Numbered from the stretch's first letter, positions 49,907 to 62,577 are shown. The stretch is 64,000 nt of DNA from Channa striata (GCA_033026295.1 CM065173.1:8349517-8413516); one strand, 5' to 3'. Numbers and translations are program-made. The notes: a model not told the origin generated them from the sequence alone.

Positions 49907-52900
49907 AGAGAGTGTGCGTGCATCATATTGTGGAGAAAAATGAGACTCCTAATTGGATTCAAAACTCTTTTAGCATGTTTTTAGAGTTGTGGTTTCGTTG
50001 CAATGCGGGCTCACATTTCATCCAGTGCCTCATGTTGATGGAAAAAATGCTGTAGGTGATTCAGCTCTTACAATTAAAGACTCAAAATAGGCAACAACCT
50101 AAACGCACGCTTTCATGTCTGCAAATCAGTTCCTAATGGTGGGTGTTGCAGTGAATGGCAGAAATCTCCTTTTGGAATCAGTCATTTGGTAAAAACCGAA
50201 ACTGGCTTCTTGTGAGTGTTTTGACACCATGACCCCTGCATTAGTGCGAGCGCTCTGATCTTCAGACTTCCAGCAAATGATGCACGTCCCAGGATTCACT
50301 AATCAGAAGGTGATGTTGAGAAGAAGCCTCGAGACATGACGAGATAAAGTGGAGGAATAGAAAAACGCTGCAGCCATCTCCGAACATCCACGTCCTCTTG
50401 TCCTTTTTTTTTCTCCTCCACACTATTTGCTAATGAGAACTTGGGGTCAGTGTAATTGTTGCAGGAAACACTGCACTGATCAGAGGTGCAATTTGAAAGA
50501 AAATGAGGTTCTATCGGATGACCTCATCTCTTTGGTTGGGCAGGCCGAGCCCCGAGGCTTTACTGATTTGTCTTCTTGGGTCAGCAGCACCACATATGTG
50601 ATGTGCGTGTCTGTGTGTATGTGTGTGTGTGATACAGACTCAAATGAAGTCACTATGATGGATGGGCGAGGATGAGTGTGGGTGAGGAGCAGAGATGATT
50701 AGACCACCTACAGATGAGTCTTTGCCCAGTCGAGGAGATTTACTCCATGTTCAGTGGACATCTTATCAGTGTTTGTGCAGCAGGAGGGCTGATTAAGGCG
50801 CTCTGATTAAACAGGAATTTGGCTTGATTTAAGTTTAGTTAATTAAGCGTGAGTTAATGTACATAACAGTCTTAATGTCTGTGTAGTCCACTGCTTTGAA
50901 ATATGACCACTTCTTACCCCCAGCTAGAAACCGGAGAGGAACGTGGAGTCTAGGGACCACGAGATGCTTTGCTGAGAGAAGGTCCATGTGTGATAACGGG
51001 ACATTTCAGTGGTACAACATGGAGAAATAACCACATAACAATTCCTTTAGAGTAAAAGACTGTATTTCTTTTCTCTTATTCATCACTGTGTAAACCGCTT
51101 TTTCATGTTGGCTGGCTCCACACACACACATAGTAAAAATCTAAGCCAAGACAAACATCCAGCCATTCTTTTCTTAATCTTTTGCAGGCTTTTATTTTTT
51201 TCTGTCAGGGCTCTTCATTTCTCTCTCCATCGCCATCAAAGGACGTTAGTTAATAAGAGACTGGAAAAATTCAAAAATAGCAAAATGCCATCAATGTCCC
51301 AGGTCAGTCAGGGTCTCGCTCCAAGAGCAGACTGTGAACTTTGAACTGACCCACTGTGATGTGGAGTGATGCTTCATCCACACTGTACATTCTGATTGGT
51401 TAAGCTTACTTGAAAAATGCATGCAAACAGATTGCCTTGAAAAAACAAGAAAACTGACATAGGAATTGTATTACTCACAAATGCTTATTAAGTGTAGTAG
51501 ACTTATAATTTAGTTTTCACATCTGACTTATAATGTAGTCTACACACTACTATTTAAAATGTACTCATGCTGTACTCATAACGCAGTAGTACATAAGCAA
51601 TTATTATTTCAAACAAAGACATTTGAAGTTGAGTGTACTGCCTCTTTCAAATGACACACTTATTTATGTATTTACATAATGTAAAATGGTCACACTGTAC
51701 TGCATAAACATCAAACATATTGTACTCGCAGCAATGCATTAACGAAAATGGAATCCTCCAACGGTACTTAGCAAATGTCAGCAGAGGAATTTGCAAAAAT
51801 AGAAAAAAGGTTAATTGTCAATTGCCTTGGGTTTATGAATTGCAACAGGATACTTTGACCATATTATTATACACCATTATAACCTTGTTAACAACATGCT
51901 CAAGGTTTTCAGATTAAGCACCATTTTGTGAATTACTGCCTCCGACTGGTGAAGTTGTGTCATTGCATCAATTGTTGCGACTGTACTTGATTGTTGTAAG
52001 TTAGTGTCATTCAAAAACAATGAGTAAAGTGTTTTTTTCAGCCCGCAATTACCTCTTACTCGTTAAAAACGAGTAAGATGGTGGAGCTTACATCGACAGG
52101 TGCATTTTTTTTTTACACTATTGTCAAACACATTGTGACGGTGCTTATAGAGATATATATACACTTATAGAGATTTGTGGCGATACTTCAATTGCTCTCT
52201 GTCTCTGCCAGGCACGTTCAGCACAACACCTCCTTCTGCTGTTCACCGACACAGCTCCAGGACACTGATGACCTGTTTCACGTTGCCACAGCTACTGCAG
52301 CAGCATCGGATCCAGACATGGTTTGGGTCGTGAACTTTCTTTGCCCACTCTCACTCGCGTCCTCTGTTCTGTTCATAGGAAGCCTGAGGGGATGCTTCTC
52401 TAATCGTTTTGAATTTGGATACCTCGAAAAAATATATTCCATTGCAGCTAAATTGCAGCATTACTCACCTTTCAGAGTGCTTTTTTCCTTCAATGTTGTT
52501 TTCTCTTCAATATGTAAAATCATTATTTCGATAGTTGAAAATTTCATTCTTAAATCCTTTTACAAATTATTATATTGCACAACGCAACAGGCAACTTTAT
52601 TATTATAAACATTTAAATTATTATAATACAGTAAGCACATTGGTAATTCATTACAAGCACTATAGAAGGCTAACAGGCTGTGCAATTTTAGCTGTAGTAA
52701 CAACCATAAAAACTAATTGTCCCCCAAATGGTCCTACCAAAACAAAAAAAAGAAGAAGAAGCCGCTAAAAGCATGTTTGTCCACTTATGTTCCATGACAA
52801 ACCATGCTTTACTTCTCCTTTAATCACATCAAATCTTTGATCCACCCACCTATCAGAAAATTAAAGGCTCTCGCTCACAAATTCTCCATTAGCTGGGAAA

Positions 52901-53404
52901 TGTGTGCACTGGACTGGTTGTCCTCACCAAACCTTACGACAGAGGCATAGGACCAGACAATAGGTACAGCCAGTCTGACTCCAGGTTTGAGGCTGGGTTC
53001 AAATTTTGGCTTTCTTTTGATCTCCATATCTTCCTGTGACAAACAAGATTTTATATCAAATAAAGGAAAGAGTTTATTTGATCATTTAAAGAGACACAGA
53101 TGACATGCAACAAGGATCAGACACAAAGCCCGAACACAGGATGTTGTGATTATATGGTTGTATTTCAGCCAACAGACACAAGTAAGCTGTTTTTTTAAAG
53201 ATGAGTTTTATGGAATCTCATGGAGATAAGAGATGCAGATGATGTGACAACGATCCCACAGCCCTCAAGGACACTTCAACAAGATACAAAACTGCTGATT
53301 GTGATTTCCGCAACAGAACAATTTAATCCTCAGTTCAACTTTTTCACCTGATGTGCATCTCCACTACACACTGAGGGTCAAACTGCAAACCCCCACCGCA
53401 GGTG

Positions 53405-53620
53405 CAAGAAGGTTGAGGGTTCAATCCCTGGACCAGATTGGGCCTTCCTGTGTGGAGTTGTGGAGTCTTCTGTAGGTTTCCCCTGCCGCTAAAATAATGT
53501 GTGTTGTGTGGTGGTGCACTCAGGATTAAACCTCCATCTGATTATGTGCAGTTTTGTTGTACACCTTGTATGTACAATGGCAACCTCTTTCCTGTAAAAT
53601 ATCACACTCTTATAACAGAT
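53405..53620 (+). repeat. Possible tRNA-like SINE relic
   Basis: GGTTCAATCCC at 53418-53428 fits a polymerase III B box, followed by TTCCTGTGTGGAGTTG and a diverged tail. No convincing A box is seen at the expected distance, so this may equally be a LINE fragment. Confidence 0.3.
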
Positions 53621-54734
53621 GGATTACATGACTAAATCTGGTCTTTTCTAACATATCTGCAGGTTGTATATCCAGTGCATCCAGCTGATAGTCAGGGACA
53701 CATCAGTTTTCACATCTCAACACTGAACAAACACGCAAAAACTCAGAGCCGCCAAAACTCGATCCCCCTTAATCTCTCAGCCTACATCGCCTATCAGGAA
53801 GCTGCCAGACAACCCCCAACCCAAAGCCAAGGGCAAGCAAGAGAGCACACCTTCGACTGCGGAGAGCAAACACGGGAGAGGGGGTATCTATATTTCACAA
53901 AGCGGGCCCCGGCACTCAGGGCTTGGCAAAAGTAAACAACAGCACTAGCAGGGCCATAATTGATGGCAGCGTTCCTTTTTATACAGTAAATAGATGTCAA
54001 ACAGTGGTGGAACACAGCAACCAGATTACAAAAGATTTGCAACACCCCGGGATTACAAAAGAATGCCTTCCTTTGATCTTGCACCACTTAGTCTTTGATT
54101 CCCTGTAATTACTTGAAGCAGTTGCTTTCTTCAGCACGACCTGAAAAATGATGTATGGCCTTTAACAATTTCATATGTTTGAGGGGAATTAGGGCTGGGA
54201 CTCTGGTTTGTGTGACCAGGAACTAAGGTGACATTACGAGCAAAAGACGGGATTTGATGTGCTTGCTTTTTACAATGGACGTGTGACAGATGACTGTGTG
54301 ACAACACTGTGGCAGGTGACAGCGTTACCACCTGACTGCAGCTCTGCGGATAATTTGTTCACCAACAATAGACACAGAAAGATAAAAGATAATCATCCGT
54401 CAAAGTTGACTTCACAACTTGTTTTCGTTGGCTCTAAGTGGCCAATGGGAATCAGGCTGAACTCTCTCCCAAACACGCAGTGAAAATACAGAAAAAATAG
54501 CTTACGTGACTATTTTATATTTTACAGCATTTTTTCTTTTTTTAAAGTACATCTAATATGCCATGTAATGTACTAATATTGTAAATTACATAATGACCCT
54601 AAACATACAGTTTGTATTTATTATTATGACCACCTGTGCATTTTAATACAATCCAATACAGTGGCTCTACCATGAATTTTACATTCATACTGTTATAATT
54701 TATAGATTTTTACGTTGAAACTGTCAAAAAGGTG

Positions 54735-55022
54735 ATAATTCAACTCTTGAATCCCTGGACGCCTGTAGATTTTGCATGTTCTCTCTGTGCTTGCGTAGGT
54801 TTTCCCTCCGGACTTCTCCCACAGTCCAAAGACCTGCACGTCCGGGTAAAGGGGGAGACACTAAAGATGTGAATGTGAGTGTAAATGGTTGTCTCTCTTT
54901 GTTGGCACTGGGACAGACTGGAGACCTGTCCAGAGTATAGCCTCCTCTCACCCAGTGACTGGGATAGGCTCGAGCTCCACTGCGACCCTGAACAGGATAA
55001 GCTGCTGCAGATAATGGATTAA
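54735..55022 (+). mobile_element. L2/Maui-like LINE 3' end, longer copy
   Basis: A 290-bp block contains the ordered hallmarks TGCATGTTCTCTCTGTGCTT, CCACAGTCCAAAGACCTGCA, GTGAATGTGAGTGTAAATGG, GGAGACCTGTCCAGAGTATA, GACTGGGATAGGCTCGAGCT and CCTGAACAGGATAAGCTGC, ending in ATAATGGAT. This is the well-known 3' region of teleost L2-type LINEs, 5'-truncated and non-coding. It shares its last 100 bp with the copy at 20.3 kb. Confidence 0.7.
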
Positions 55023-55689
55023 TGTATATAAAAATGCAAACGTAGATGTTTGGTTAAGTTTAGACACAGATATATTACGGTTAGATTAAGGTTAGGTGCT
55101 AGAAAAACATTAGTTAGTTGGTTGTTGCTGAAACATTGTGATTTTGCTTTCATCCTTCATCCGTCACATAACGCACATCATGTGACTTGTTGTGACCAAC
55201 CGGCTAAAAGCTGCCTCCCACTGGACTCAAACTGCAGTCTCCAGTGGAAAGTCCTCTGCTTCATTTAACTGTCTATCCACCTTTCTGACACTGAGACACA
55301 AGTTTGATACAGCTGCTACGTGTCTTCCCTCATCCCGCTCGTATTTTACAGGACAATCCCATAAGTGTAAAAATACATATGTTTTGTCAAACCACATTTG
55401 CAACAAGGTCAACAAATAAAAGATATTAAGGATAATGTCTTCAGAAATCAGCATGACTCAAAACAGAAAGGCACTCATTGCAGCACTAATGTTTGGGATT
55501 CTGGGATTTCAGATGAATGTGAATATTGTCTTCAAATCTGAAATATCCATACAAACCACAGCTTTCTATTTCAAAATCTTTACCTTTTTGTTAAATGTAT
55601 GTTTGACTCGAGTCACTTTACTCACGAGTACCTTTGAACCATATCACATCCGTTTTATGAATGTGTCGCGTAAACACAGCAGTCATCAT

Positions 55690-55990
55690 CTCGTCTTGCG
55701 TGTGTCAGTGAGAGTGAACGGCGAGCGCCGTCGAGACGACTTGTGCAGATAGGCCCCTTCCTTCGAAAGCGAGAGGGGGTGGCTCGGCGGGGTGGCGGTC
55801 GCGGCAGTTGCATGCTACGGAAGGAGATAGCAAAGACAGATGAAAGACTGCCTGCATGTGAGGCGGGAAGAGGAGATGAGACAGGGGGAGGCTCCAAAAC
55901 AATTACTGACACAGTAAGTGCAGGCAATAAGGGCCGTCTATCCTCATCAAAGTTCTTTGCAAAGAGCTCGAAAGGGAAATAACACACCAG
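55690..55990. promoter_or_regulatory. Isolated CpG-rich patch
   Basis: Between about 55715 and 55825 there are around a dozen CpG dinucleotides, unlike anything else between the two gene promoters. A donor-like ACA-GTAAGT lies at about 55910-55918. It could be a small CpG island with an unannotated transcript start, or a regulatory element. No start codon or known protein accompanies it. Confidence 0.3.
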
Positions 55991-57739
55991 AAGGCTTGAA
56001 CCAAATCTCTCTTGGGCATCAAAGGCTTTGCCATTATCTCACATAAATGCACAAAAACACACACAGAAGCTCACGGCATTCTCTCCGTCCTGGAGCAGCG
56101 TGATGCTTTGATGTCCATTTATCTGCACGTTGTAAGCTGGTGTCACAGGGCCACCGTGTTTGAAGCAGTCGACCGAGTCGGAGCAGGTTGAATGCGACCG
56201 ATACCGATATTTGTGGAGTAAAAAAAAAATAATCTCATTGTAGCGCTGAGACGTTACAGAAACGTAGAGCTGGACTCAGCAGATCTACTGGACAGACAGG
56301 ACGCTGATCAAACTGGAACGACTGGACTCCACGTTGGAAAAGCTCAGCTCTGAAGCCGAGGACACCTGCACAGACAGATGGAGACAAAGAGGGAGAACTG
56401 CAGGGGAAAGAAGACACACAGCTGTGGAACATTAACGGAGAGGCAGAGGAGAGCTAAGGTCCACCAGCTGTAGGCCTAGACCGGCATAATGAATACAGGC
56501 TTCGGAGTCCCCCTGAGTCGCTTTACGTAAAAGGAAAGTTCGAAGCGAAGTATCAAAAGCAGAGAGGGTGTCTGCCTCCAAACCCGCACTGAGACTCAAA
56601 TTATTCTCTGTATTTTATTGGGAGCCAGAGGAGACAAGCTAATGATGATGAAATATACTATACAATCACAGACCCCTGGTTTGAAGCCAGCTGTGGTTAT
56701 TCTTCATCCCCCGTTTCCCTCCCTTTTATTTCCTATGTGAAACACTAATAACCTTAAACTGAGAAACGCTCCAAAAGAAGTTTTAACACAGTTTTAACTA
56801 TTTGCCACTGAGCCAATTTTATACACAGAATATTTTTATATTCATATTTTGCCCTGATACATTGTACTTTTCAGGGATTAAAAGCCTCTAAAATAGCATC
56901 TCGACCATTTCTGGTATATAAAAATCTGCTAAAATTACAAGTAAAATTAAAATTACAAGTTAAAATTAGTCACATAAGCTTACAGTGGCTGTATCATTGG
57001 AGGCCTGCATCTGTTTTCTCCCCCCAACAATTTGTTATTTGAATCTTCACTTTTGCAGATTTGGACGCTGGTAATAATTTTCTTTGTTGCCCTTTGCTGG
57101 TGCATGAACACGTTTCGGCCACCAACACGAAAAACTCCCAAAACTCCATACGATACCTTTTTATACCAGAATATGCAGATAAATAACAAACAAGAAATTA
57201 ATATATCGGTCTAAGCCCAACATAGAAAGATGACAATGGCAGCACTCACCTCGCCTGCATCCCTCTTTGGGATTTCTTCCTCTCTGCCGAGATTGTTATT
57301 CCTTCACCCTTATTCTCTTAAATGGCCATGAAGATAAGATGGCCGTGCGATAAGTGAGCGTGCACCTCCTGGCACACAGCAGATGCAGCAGATGACAAGA
57401 GGAGCAAGTGTGCCTCATCTCTCTGCCGGTCTTAAATTTCAAAGAGACACCAGTGTTGGCAGGATGAGGGGATGTTGCATGAATGGAGCGCTGGAGGTCC
57501 CTGTAACATTTTAGTCGCATCACGTGAGAGATGAACAATCTAAAGAAGATTCCTGTTTATGGAAGTGTGTCTCTTCACAAAAGCTACTGTAATTGGCTGT
57601 TATGAAACATACCCTGATCACAATTGGCATGATTTGCTTTTTGTTATCACTTTATCTTAACATGACTCTATGCGTGTGTGAGACTGAAGTCTACTGTAAA
57701 ACAAGTCAGAGGCCAGTGGGGGATTACACGATTCCAGAA

Positions 57740-57747
<8 letters not shown>

Positions 57748-57794
<47 letters not shown>
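57748..57794 (+). repeat. TA microsatellite, about 23 units
   Basis: A nearly pure TA run, able to form a cruciform, in the pcgf1-proximal part of the intergenic interval. Confidence 0.95.
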
Positions 57795-57796
<2 letters not shown>

Positions 57797-58789
57797 CACT
57801 TTAGCAGGAGAATAATTCTAGTTAAAGTTCAGATTCTTAAATAACCCTAAAATAACCAGGACACTTCTGAACTGTCACGCTTCGCTGCATTTCACGTGTG
57901 CATTTTTGCACTCGACAAGAACATGTCATGAAGGCAGGAGATGAAAAAAAAACGAGAAGGTGACAGACAAAGCTCCATTGTGCCACATCAATAAGATTTC
58001 ACGTGGAGCTTTCTTTTTCTTTGACACTGGCAGTCCAATTTGTTCACATTGGCAGTCGGCTCTTATCTCAGCATCTTTAAACTGTGTCAGTCATTATTTA
58101 GCCTCTAGCTTTCCTAAACTCAGGGCTGCACTTGTTCAGATATTCTGACTCCCACAAACAGGGAAATGTGAATGTAAAAGCTTTAAATGCATGAGCTGTT
58201 ATGGTTTGCATGCTTACCCCGTTCAACCTCGGCTGACGCCAAAGACTTGATGCATTATCGAGCGTTTCTCGAAAACAAACATGATGGCGCGCAGGAAATC
58301 AACCGCCTCTGAAAGATCAGCTAAATTCTGTGGGCTTGGGTAAAACCTGCACACGTTTGCACTGAAGATGTGAAGATCTGTGTCACACCGAAGCAGATGT
58401 TACCGGACAGATGTGGAGCTTCCGCTGGTGTGTGCTGGTACCTCTAGTGATTAGATTTTTTTGGGCATGTTTCAAACTCAAATTACAATTTTTAATATGT
58501 CTGCCATATTTACTTTTCACTGTGCAGATGGTTTTGTCCTGACTGTCTTAGCTCATTTCCTCACATGTATGTATTAAGGTGTTTTTACTGTCACATGATG
58601 CTAATGAATCAGAAAAAATAACATGACTGTCATCTACATTTCTCATAATGGTAATAATTTTAAACAATCGCTTTTAATATTTTTTTTATTTGTGTTTGGC
58701 TATTGTTGCATGAATACTACTGTGTCTTTGTGCTCCTTTGAGCGTGTTTGTTTGAATGAATTCCTGTGCATGTTCTTTTTTTTTTTTTT

Positions 58790-59225
58790 CAGATTTTGAA
58801 GTGAGAATTTGGAGGTTGGGTTTTGTGCCAGAGGGGAGGCCTAAGGGCTTGCCCTACATCATTTATTGTGCCTTTGCACATCAAGCAGCACAAGCTGTAC
58901 TGCTCTGGAGTCATTTCAAGAGGGCCCTCGTCATTAGCTTGCCACTTGGCGGCCAATTGCTGGAGCACAGGAGACAAAAGCTGCAGTCCACCCCTGCATG
59001 CTCTGATTGCTCTGAGAAAGCGAGAGAGAGAGTGGATGGGGCCCTCCTTTTTGGCATGCTAGAATGCAGATTCTAGTAGCAGAGGGGTTGTTTGGCTGGT
59101 TTTGGCACAGGATTTTCAGGAAAGAGGCAAATGGGGTCTGTGAGTTTGCAGTTGATTCATATCCCTGCACTTTAAAGGAGTTTTCTAATGCTTGATTTAA
59201 TCAGGCAGAATAAAAGTTAACATCC
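58790..59225. promoter_or_regulatory. Candidate conserved regulatory element
   Basis: This 430-bp stretch stands out from its AT-rich surroundings. It is non-repetitive, mid-GC, with many homeodomain-like (TCATTA, CTAATG, TTTAAT) and other short motifs, and is open in several frames without any recognised domain. It follows a long T tract ending in CAG, so it could be read as an exon, but the three-frame openness fits conserved non-coding DNA better. Confidence 0.35.
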
Positions 59226-60867
59226 AACCTAAGGAGAGACACATTTTTTTAATGCTTGTCAATTTTGCTCATTGAAAAGTAATCCCTTAATTCTACATAA
59301 TGGCGCCGTCTTTGTAGTCCTTGCAGGTGTTTGATCCATCAGATAAACTAATAATTTCCAATTAAAGTGAAGGACAGGACAAATAACTAGCAGATTTGCA
59401 ACCACTCCAAGAAAATATGTGTTGTAAAATCCATGATTTTGACATGAAGTAATGATAATAAATGAGTCTGTCTTGATCCTCTCCCTTCTCGCAGACACTT
59501 TTGCCTTTTCACTCACTCTCTCTGGCTTTTCCAGCCAGTCTGTTTTGCCATGCGGGGATTCTCCTGTGCCTCCAAACCCTCAGGTTATTTGGATATTGCG
59601 TGGAGTCAAAGCCCTGTCAGTCAGATAAGCAGTGACCTAGCAGACCCAGCAGATAAGACGTTACATGGCAAGAGGAAACAGCAGACAGCAGGGGACACAA
59701 GGCCCGACTATGAAGGCTCAGTGAAGCGAAACTGATCACAACAGCTCTTCAAAGTTAAAAAGGCTGCCAAGAATGGAAATACATTGCCTGTGTCTTTTCT
59801 AAATCCCAGTTTATATTGACTGAATCTCATTTGGACATCACAGAAAGTGCTTGTCTCATCAATTGAAGGAAAAAATGCCCAATGTGCAAGGTGTTACAAG
59901 TCCTCTGTCATAAAAGGGGGGAATAGAAAAGGGAACAAGTTCAAAAATGAATGAAGCTTTGTAGAATTTTGTGCTGCGAATACATTTAGAAATCCAGGGT
60001 CACAGGAGGTGCTGAAAGTTCTGAGTCATTTTTTCTGTTAATAATTCAATAAAACAGTCAAAGAAAAACTGCATGTTGTTGAAGTACGCACTGCAAAACA
60101 AAGCATTCATGCTAAATTTAACAGGCTTAATGAATGGCTTTAAATCTCTGCTGCCATGCAGACAGTGAGGTGGTCGGGATAAGACAGACTTGCCAGTCAT
60201 TCCGTTACACTGGGAAATTACAAAAAGAATGAATGAGGGACGAGTCTTTGTTTAGAACAGCAGCTGTTGGGTGGTCCGTAGGTTGTAAGCCCTCCGGGAG
60301 GGATCAACCAGCCCTCCATGTACAACACCAATGTGACGACCTGTTGAAACAGGGTAGATGCTAATTCTGTTGCAATTCAAGCCTTACCAAGAACACAGTT
60401 TCTTCCATATTTTTGAAAATTAACTTTTCCACAAAGCCATTGCTTTTCTTTTTTCCCCATAATGAAATAATTACATGCATCTTTTGGAAAAATAAACTGG
60501 TTTTAGCCCACGTCTGAGTAATGACCCCAGATATATTACACTTTAAAAAAAAGCATAAACTGCAGAAACCTAAAGAAATACCCAAAATATAGCACAACAC
60601 AATGCAAACTGTTGATTTAAATAATCATGTCCCAGATACACAGGCCCCATAATTATGTAAAGAAATGTTAGCTGAGCCCACAGGGTCTTTCATTTCAGCA
60701 CCCTGCCTCATATTGACACATATTTAGGTTCTGGGAGCTGCCCTGGACAACCACAGTCTTCTACTGCGAGCCACTGGGCTGACTGTGGTCCAGTGCTTTT
60801 CTCAAGAGCCCCTTCATGGTTTATCGTTGAGGGAGGGGAGTGAAACTCTCATTCAACCCCCCACCCG

Positions 60868-60890
60868 ACACACACACACACACACACACA
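60868..60890 (+). repeat. AC microsatellite
   Basis: An AC run of about eleven units after a C-rich stretch. Confidence 0.9.
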
Positions 60891-61119
60891 GAAAACAGTG
60901 TGGGGATTCAAACACTCCAGTCAGAAGTGAAAAGTTTTACTCCTGCAAAGATTAGACATGCAAAGCCAATTAAACCCCGTTTAGACCTCACTACATAAAG
61001 TTTCTCAATTTGTGCACATTATGTCAAATTGCATCAAACTCATAGATTCGCATATTTGTAGGAAAGAGGAGATTTATGTTTTAAAAGATTGTGATTTAAC
61101 ACAGTTATTCTTTACAATT

Positions 61120-61195
61120 ACAGTCAGTCATTTAACTGACACTTTTATCTAAATTAAATTACAAGCAGACACTAGGGACAACTTTGGGTTCCGTT
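61120..61195 (+). repeat. Second fragment of the same teleost interspersed repeat
   Basis: CATTTAACTGACACTTTTAT, ATTACAAGCAGACA and GGGACAACTTTGGGTTCCG align in order with the copy in fgf24 intron 2. It is more diverged and truncated. Confidence 0.42.
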
Positions 61196-62490
61196 TCTTG
61201 TCCTGTGGGTCTAGATAACTGCTATTCCAACTTTTACACCACAGTTTATTTTGGAACATCTTTAACAGACGCAAGTTTGGCAGCAATATCTGAGATGGAA
61301 GCGCTTACAATTTACAATTATAAAGCTCATCATATTTTGGTTTCCATGTACAGACATATAAAAATGTAAACATAGACTTTACAAATTCAACTCATGGCTC
61401 TGGTTGAATGAGCCATAAGTTGAATGAATGACATCAACATGAAATTCCTGTTTGCATGATTGACTGGATAAAATTTCTTTATTTAATATAAACCATCCTC
61501 AAACTCCAGTGTAGCCTATGCCTGCAGTGCCCTCTGTTGTCCAGAATAAAGACTAACAAGTGGGTCATCCGGCACATTCCTCGGTGAAAAGGATCTGCTG
61601 TGTAGAACCAGCCTCGACAGACACAATAATTCATTCCTTATGTCTAAAAAATCATATAAGGTTACATTCAATATCATAAGCATGGAACAGCTTATTATAC
61701 AGGACTTATAAGACTAATTTCTAAGCAATCCTTAGTCTTTGTGCTACCCCTGTGCACTTGTAATATTTCTCCCTTTGTGTTCATTATGTTAATGCATTAT
61801 TCTTGGCATTTTTACTTGTACAAAAAACTAAATGAACGAATGGGGAGAGATTTGAATATGGAGATCTTTAACCATTGCTGGATCTTTAACCACTGCTGGA
61901 TCAACCTCCATGTGGACCTTGTGGCAGTTATTTGTTATGTGGACCCCATTATACAATCATTACTTCATTACTTCCAGTGATTATTAGTAATGATTAGTCA
62001 AATAATCAATAAATAGAAACAACTTTAATGATTGTTCATTGTTATTTAATTATAGCTTCTCAGTTTTCTGTGACCCCAAACAATGTTCAGGTTTTGACCT
62101 TTGGGCACAAAATAAAAGCAATCTAAAAATAACCCATATTGTTTAATAATAATATAAAAGGATAGTTTACATAATAATATAACAGTTTTCTGGACAGCAT
62201 TTTCGCTGCTTTGTAACGTTTTAAAAAACAAAAAACAATGATAATCAATTATTAACAAAAAATTGTAACGCAGTTATAACTTGAAAACCTGCGTAAAGTT
62301 AGCAGTGCATTTGTTAAAGCTGCTTTATTTTGTCCTGGGGATGAAGCATCTTATGGTTTGTTCCGTTGTATTTATTTATTTGTTTCTATTTCTTTCATTC
62401 TGTTTCATGTCTCTTTCGTAAATACCCGCCTTCTTCGCTTGCTGAAAATGCCACATCCGGTTTACCCGGAAGTAAGCATAATTCCCAAAG

Positions 62491-62577
62491 ATGGCGGAGC
62501 AAGGTCCGATGGCCATAGCGATGCGGCTACGAAATCAGCTACAGTCCGTCTACAAACTGGACCCGCTGAGGAACGAG
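62491..62577 (+). CDS. pcgf1: pcgf1 first coding exon (gene continues past the window)
   Basis: The ATG at 62491 opens 29 codons ending exactly at a consensus GTGAGT donor at 62578. The peptide contains IAMRLRNQLQSVYKLDPLRN, nearly identical to the N-terminus of vertebrate PCGF1 (NSPC1), whose RING domain starts in the next exon. PCGF1 is the PCGF subunit of the variant PRC1.1 complex with RING1/RNF2, KDM2B and BCOR, which ubiquitinates H2A Lys119 at CpG islands. Only the residues before the RING are in the window; no second exon is recognisable before 64000, so intron 1 exceeds 1.4 kb. The gene runs in the same direction as fgf24. Confidence 0.92.

Larger units (their letters stand above)
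48610..54730. other. Intergenic DNA, no gene seen
   Basis: AT-rich unique sequence with a short TG repeat and a SINE-like relic. The longest open frame (52177-52608) begins at GTG rather than ATG and shows no domain. Confidence 0.55.
55025..62400. other. Intergenic DNA upstream of pcgf1, no gene seen
   Basis: Holds the CpG-rich patch at 55.7 kb, a GATA-motif block near 57300-57540, a TA microsatellite, the candidate element at 58.8-59.2 kb, further unique conserved-looking sequence near 59760-60200, and a repeat fragment at 61.1 kb. No coding exon recognised. Confidence 0.55.

Noticed and set aside
52177..52608. 143-codon plus-strand frame
   Set aside because: It starts at GTG, has no recognised domain, becomes AT-driven (Ile/Phe/Tyr rich) towards the end, and lacks splice or promoter context.
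58792..59076. Reading 58.8 kb as a coding exon after a strong polypyrimidine-CAG
   Set aside because: The frame has no recognised domain, alternative frames on both strands are open too, and there is no clear donor or partner exon.
16600..62400. Search for lbx2 or tlx2 homeobox exons between fgf24 and pcgf1
   Set aside because: No homeodomain-like coding sequence (WFQNRR-type helix 3) was found on either strand; they are probably outside the window or lost.
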